From a bacterium (GTDB lineage Bacteria; Elusimicrobiota; Elusimicrobia; UBA1565; UBA9628), in assembly GCA_021790955.1 (NCBI GenBank), contig JAJYFI010000064.1, positions 1-7,835 of the forward strand: a stretch of 7,835 nt of DNA, in the 5' to 3' direction. The position numbers and the translations under genes are program-made. Shown here in pieces: positions 6,590-7,835 of this stretch. The notes under the pieces are model-generated. The model made no database searches. It was given only the letters and a program-made list of their open reading frames with translations, and had not been told where the DNA came from. Every line of letters begins with the position of its first letter. The first letter of the stretch is position 1.

Positions 6590-7473
6590 CAGGCGCCCCC
6601 CCATCGCAGCTTCTGGCGGAGCACCTCGAAATAGGGGCGGCCCGGGTCGCTATAGAGCTTGAGGGGTTTGCGGTAGCGCCGGATGCGGACCTTGTCGCGG
6701 ACATTCAAGGCGGCGGTGATCTGGCCGTCGAGCGAGACGAAAACCTGCGGGGTCTCGGCCGCATGGCGCCTCCCGAGGGTGAGAGTCACCGTTTCATCCG
6801 CCGGCAGGACAAGCGGCCTCTGGGCCAGGGTGTGGGGGCAGATGGGCGCGAGGATGAGGACCTCGAGGCTCGGCTCCACGATCGGGCCTTGGGCCGCGAG
6901 GGCGTAGGCGGTGGAGCCCGTCGGCGTCGCGACGATGAGCCCGTCGCCGAAATAGTCGGCGAGATAGGAGCCCCCCCAATGGGCCGTGACGAGGATCGCT
7001 CGGGCCTCGCGTTCGGCGCGGATGACGCAGTCGTTGAGGGCCAAGGTCGGCCCCATCACGCGGCGTCCGGCGCGCTCGACCGTCACCTCCAGAAGAAGGC
7101 GTTCCTCGACCGAGAACCTCCCGTCGATGATGGAGCCGACGCCTTTCTTAAGGAAATCCTCGGGTTCGACCGCGGTCAGGAACCCGAGATGGCCCGATTT
7201 GACGCCCAACAGCGCAACACCCATCGGGGCCACGGCTCGTGCGGCCGCGAGCATGGTGCCGTCTCCCCCGACGGCGACCGCGAGGTCGAAACGGCCGGCT
7301 TCGCCGTCCCGGATCGCTCCGGTGGCCATGACGACCTTGATGCCGCGCTTGGCGAGGGTCCGGCGCACGAGCTCCGCGGCGCTATTTTCCCGCTCCTTGG
7401 CGGGATTATGGTAGAGGAGGACCGAACGCACCGCTTTGTGGGTTGTAACGCCGTATCTCGAGTTTCGAGCCAT
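6589..7473 (-). CDS. nadK: NAD kinase
   Basis: Cytoplasmic kinase that phosphorylates NAD to NADP, the main source of NADP(H). The 294 residues are close to E. coli NadK (292). GGDGTML (69-75) carries the catalytic Asp71; ALND (145-148) matches the NE/ND motif; DGLIVATPTGSTAYALA (177-193) is the NAD-binding signature; SLDGQ (247-251) closes the site. Two usually conserved spots differ: GVKSGHLGFL (90-99) has Lys92 where Asn is normal (GVNxG), and AAQGPIVEP (193-201) has Gln195 where AGGP is typical. The protein still looks intact. The start is uncertain: ATG at 7473 overlaps the upstream reading frame by 68 bases, while GTG at 7431 (MRSVLLYHNP) cuts the overlap to 26 and fits the family N-terminus about equally. 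Neither has a Shine-Dalgarno sequence. A promoter inside the upstream gene probably serves this operon. Confidence 0.94.
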   Translation of the reverse strand: MARNSRYGVTTHKAVRSVLLYHNPAKERENSAAELVRRTLAKRGIKVVMATGAIRDGEAGRFDLAVAVGGDGTMLAAARAVAPMGVALLGVKSGHLGFLTAVEPEDFLKKGVGSIIDGRFSVEERLLLEVTVERAGRRVMGPTLALNDCVIRAEREARAILVTAHWGGSYLADYFGDGLIVATPTGSTAYALAAQGPIVEPSLEVLILAPICPHTLAQRPLVLPADETVTLTLGRRHAAETPQVFVSLDGQITAALNVRDKVRIRRYRKPLKLYSDPGRPYFEVLRQKLRWGGA

Positions 7474-7835
7474 CGCTGGAGATGAGAGCCGCGCCGAGAC
7501 CGAGCTGAAGAGGGATTATATCACATTGCCCCGAAGGCTCCCGTCGCAGCACCAGCCGCTCGGGAAAGGCGAAGGAGAACCGGCCCAACCTGACGGGCGG
7601 GATCTCCCGCCAAGGGACGACGACGACGCGGCGAGCCTCCCCCCATCCAAGGGCCCGAAGCGCCCGCCGGGCGCGGCCGGCGCCTCCCGGCGAGGCAAGC
7701 GCCAAGCTCATCCCCCCATGGAATCTCAGAAGAGCCGCCTCCGCGTTTCCCGACCAGAGACGGCAGACTTCAAACGGCGGCGCGAAGGCTTTCCGCGCCG
7801 TCCAGGCGGCCGACCCCGCTAGAAGGGCGGCGGCG
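7406..7835 (-). CDS. C-terminal part of a ComEC/Rec2-like protein (5' end outside window)
   Basis: The frame is open from the window edge (first full codon at 7834) for 142 residues to TAA at 7408-7406. It starts with a short hydrophobic Ala/Leu stretch (1-11) and then FEVCRLWSGNAEAALLRFHGG (21-41). This lines up with the ComEC join between the last membrane helix and its beta-lactamase-like domain, where the usual text is a strand, LDVGQGDA and an LLR-like strand. Here LDVGQGDA is LWSGNAEA, the later LIDAGG-like site is LALASPGG (44-51), and no HxHxDH metal motif follows. If the assignment is right, the nuclease-like domain is shortened and has lost its metal ligands. ComEC carries single-stranded DNA across the inner membrane during transformation. 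An ATG at 7711 could start a 101-residue product, but the similarity upstream of it argues for a longer gene. The 3' end overlaps nadK. The reading frame is likely real; the family name is tentative. Confidence 0.5.
   Translation of the reverse strand, partial: AAALLAGSAAWTARKAFAPPFEVCRLWSGNAEAALLRFHGGMSLALASPGGAGRARRALRALGWGEARRVVVVPWREIPPVRLGRFSFAFPERLVLRREPSGQCDIIPLQLGLGAALISSDGSKLEIRRYNPQSGAFGPPLP
7515..7520 (-). promoter_or_regulatory. extended -10 promoter for nadK-recN-gltX, inside the upstream gene
   Basis: The minus strand reads TGATATAAT (7523-7515), a perfect TGnTATAAT in an AT-rich pocket of GC-rich coding sequence, where it encodes Asp-Ile-Ile and includes a rare ATA codon. Transcription would start near 7508, about 35 bases before the ATG at 7473. 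No -35 match is visible 16-18 bases upstream. TTCGGGGC (7535-7528) lies seven bases before the -10, echoing the promoter at 1270. Confidence 0.6.

Noticed and set aside
6589..6604. Upstream ATG for recN at 6604 (adds MGGRL)
   Set aside because: The ATG at 6589 forms a TGATG junction with nadK and begins at the conserved family N-terminus.
5696..6634. Second plus-strand open frame (312 codons) opposite recN
   Set aside because: It has no recognisable domain, lies within intact recN and the nadK end, and its composition mirrors the coding strand.

Overview
The window comes from a GC-rich bacterium and is almost fully coding. Nothing in it fixes the taxon. The GC-rich codon use, secreted and membrane redox genes and E. 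coli-like nadK-recN order suggest a Gram-negative-type lineage. Elusimicrobiota or a similar metagenomic phylum is my weak guess, from general impression only.

Layout. (1) Bases 1-321, plus strand: the 3' end of a c-type cytochrome gene whose start lies outside the window. (2) Bases 323-403: an imperfect 81-base inverted repeat, probably a small REP-like mobile palindrome. It fills the gap to the next convergent gene and supplies that gene's stop codon. (3) Bases 400-1228, minus strand: a two-gene unit made of a small secreted Cys/His protein of unknown function followed by a four-helix DUF2231-like membrane protein. (4) Bases 1229-1324: a short divergent promoter region. (5) Bases 1325-3504, plus strand: transaldolase (tal) and glucokinase (glk), 2 bases apart. 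(6) Bases 3501-7473, minus strand: a tightly coupled nadK-recN-gltX operon (TGATG and ATGA overlaps). The gltX stop overlaps the glk stop head-on in a shared CTAA. (7) Bases 7406-7835, minus strand: the C-terminal end of a larger protein, probably ComEC/Rec2-like with a degenerate beta-lactamase-like domain. A likely promoter for nadK lies inside it.

How the genes work together. Glk feeds glucose into glucose-6-phosphate and Tal works in the non-oxidative pentose phosphate branch, so the pair is a central sugar module. NadK makes NADP, RecN acts in recombinational repair and GltX charges tRNA-Glu; they share an operon rather than a pathway. The cytochrome, the secreted Cys/His protein and the DUF2231 protein may form a cell-envelope redox group, but only context and residue patterns support this.

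Most of the window is housekeeping. The least explained parts are the palindrome, the secreted Cys/His protein with its membrane partner, the degenerate ComEC-like tail and the NadK motif changes. There is no gene-free stretch over 300 bases, and I see no tRNA, rRNA, CRISPR array or complete insertion sequence.
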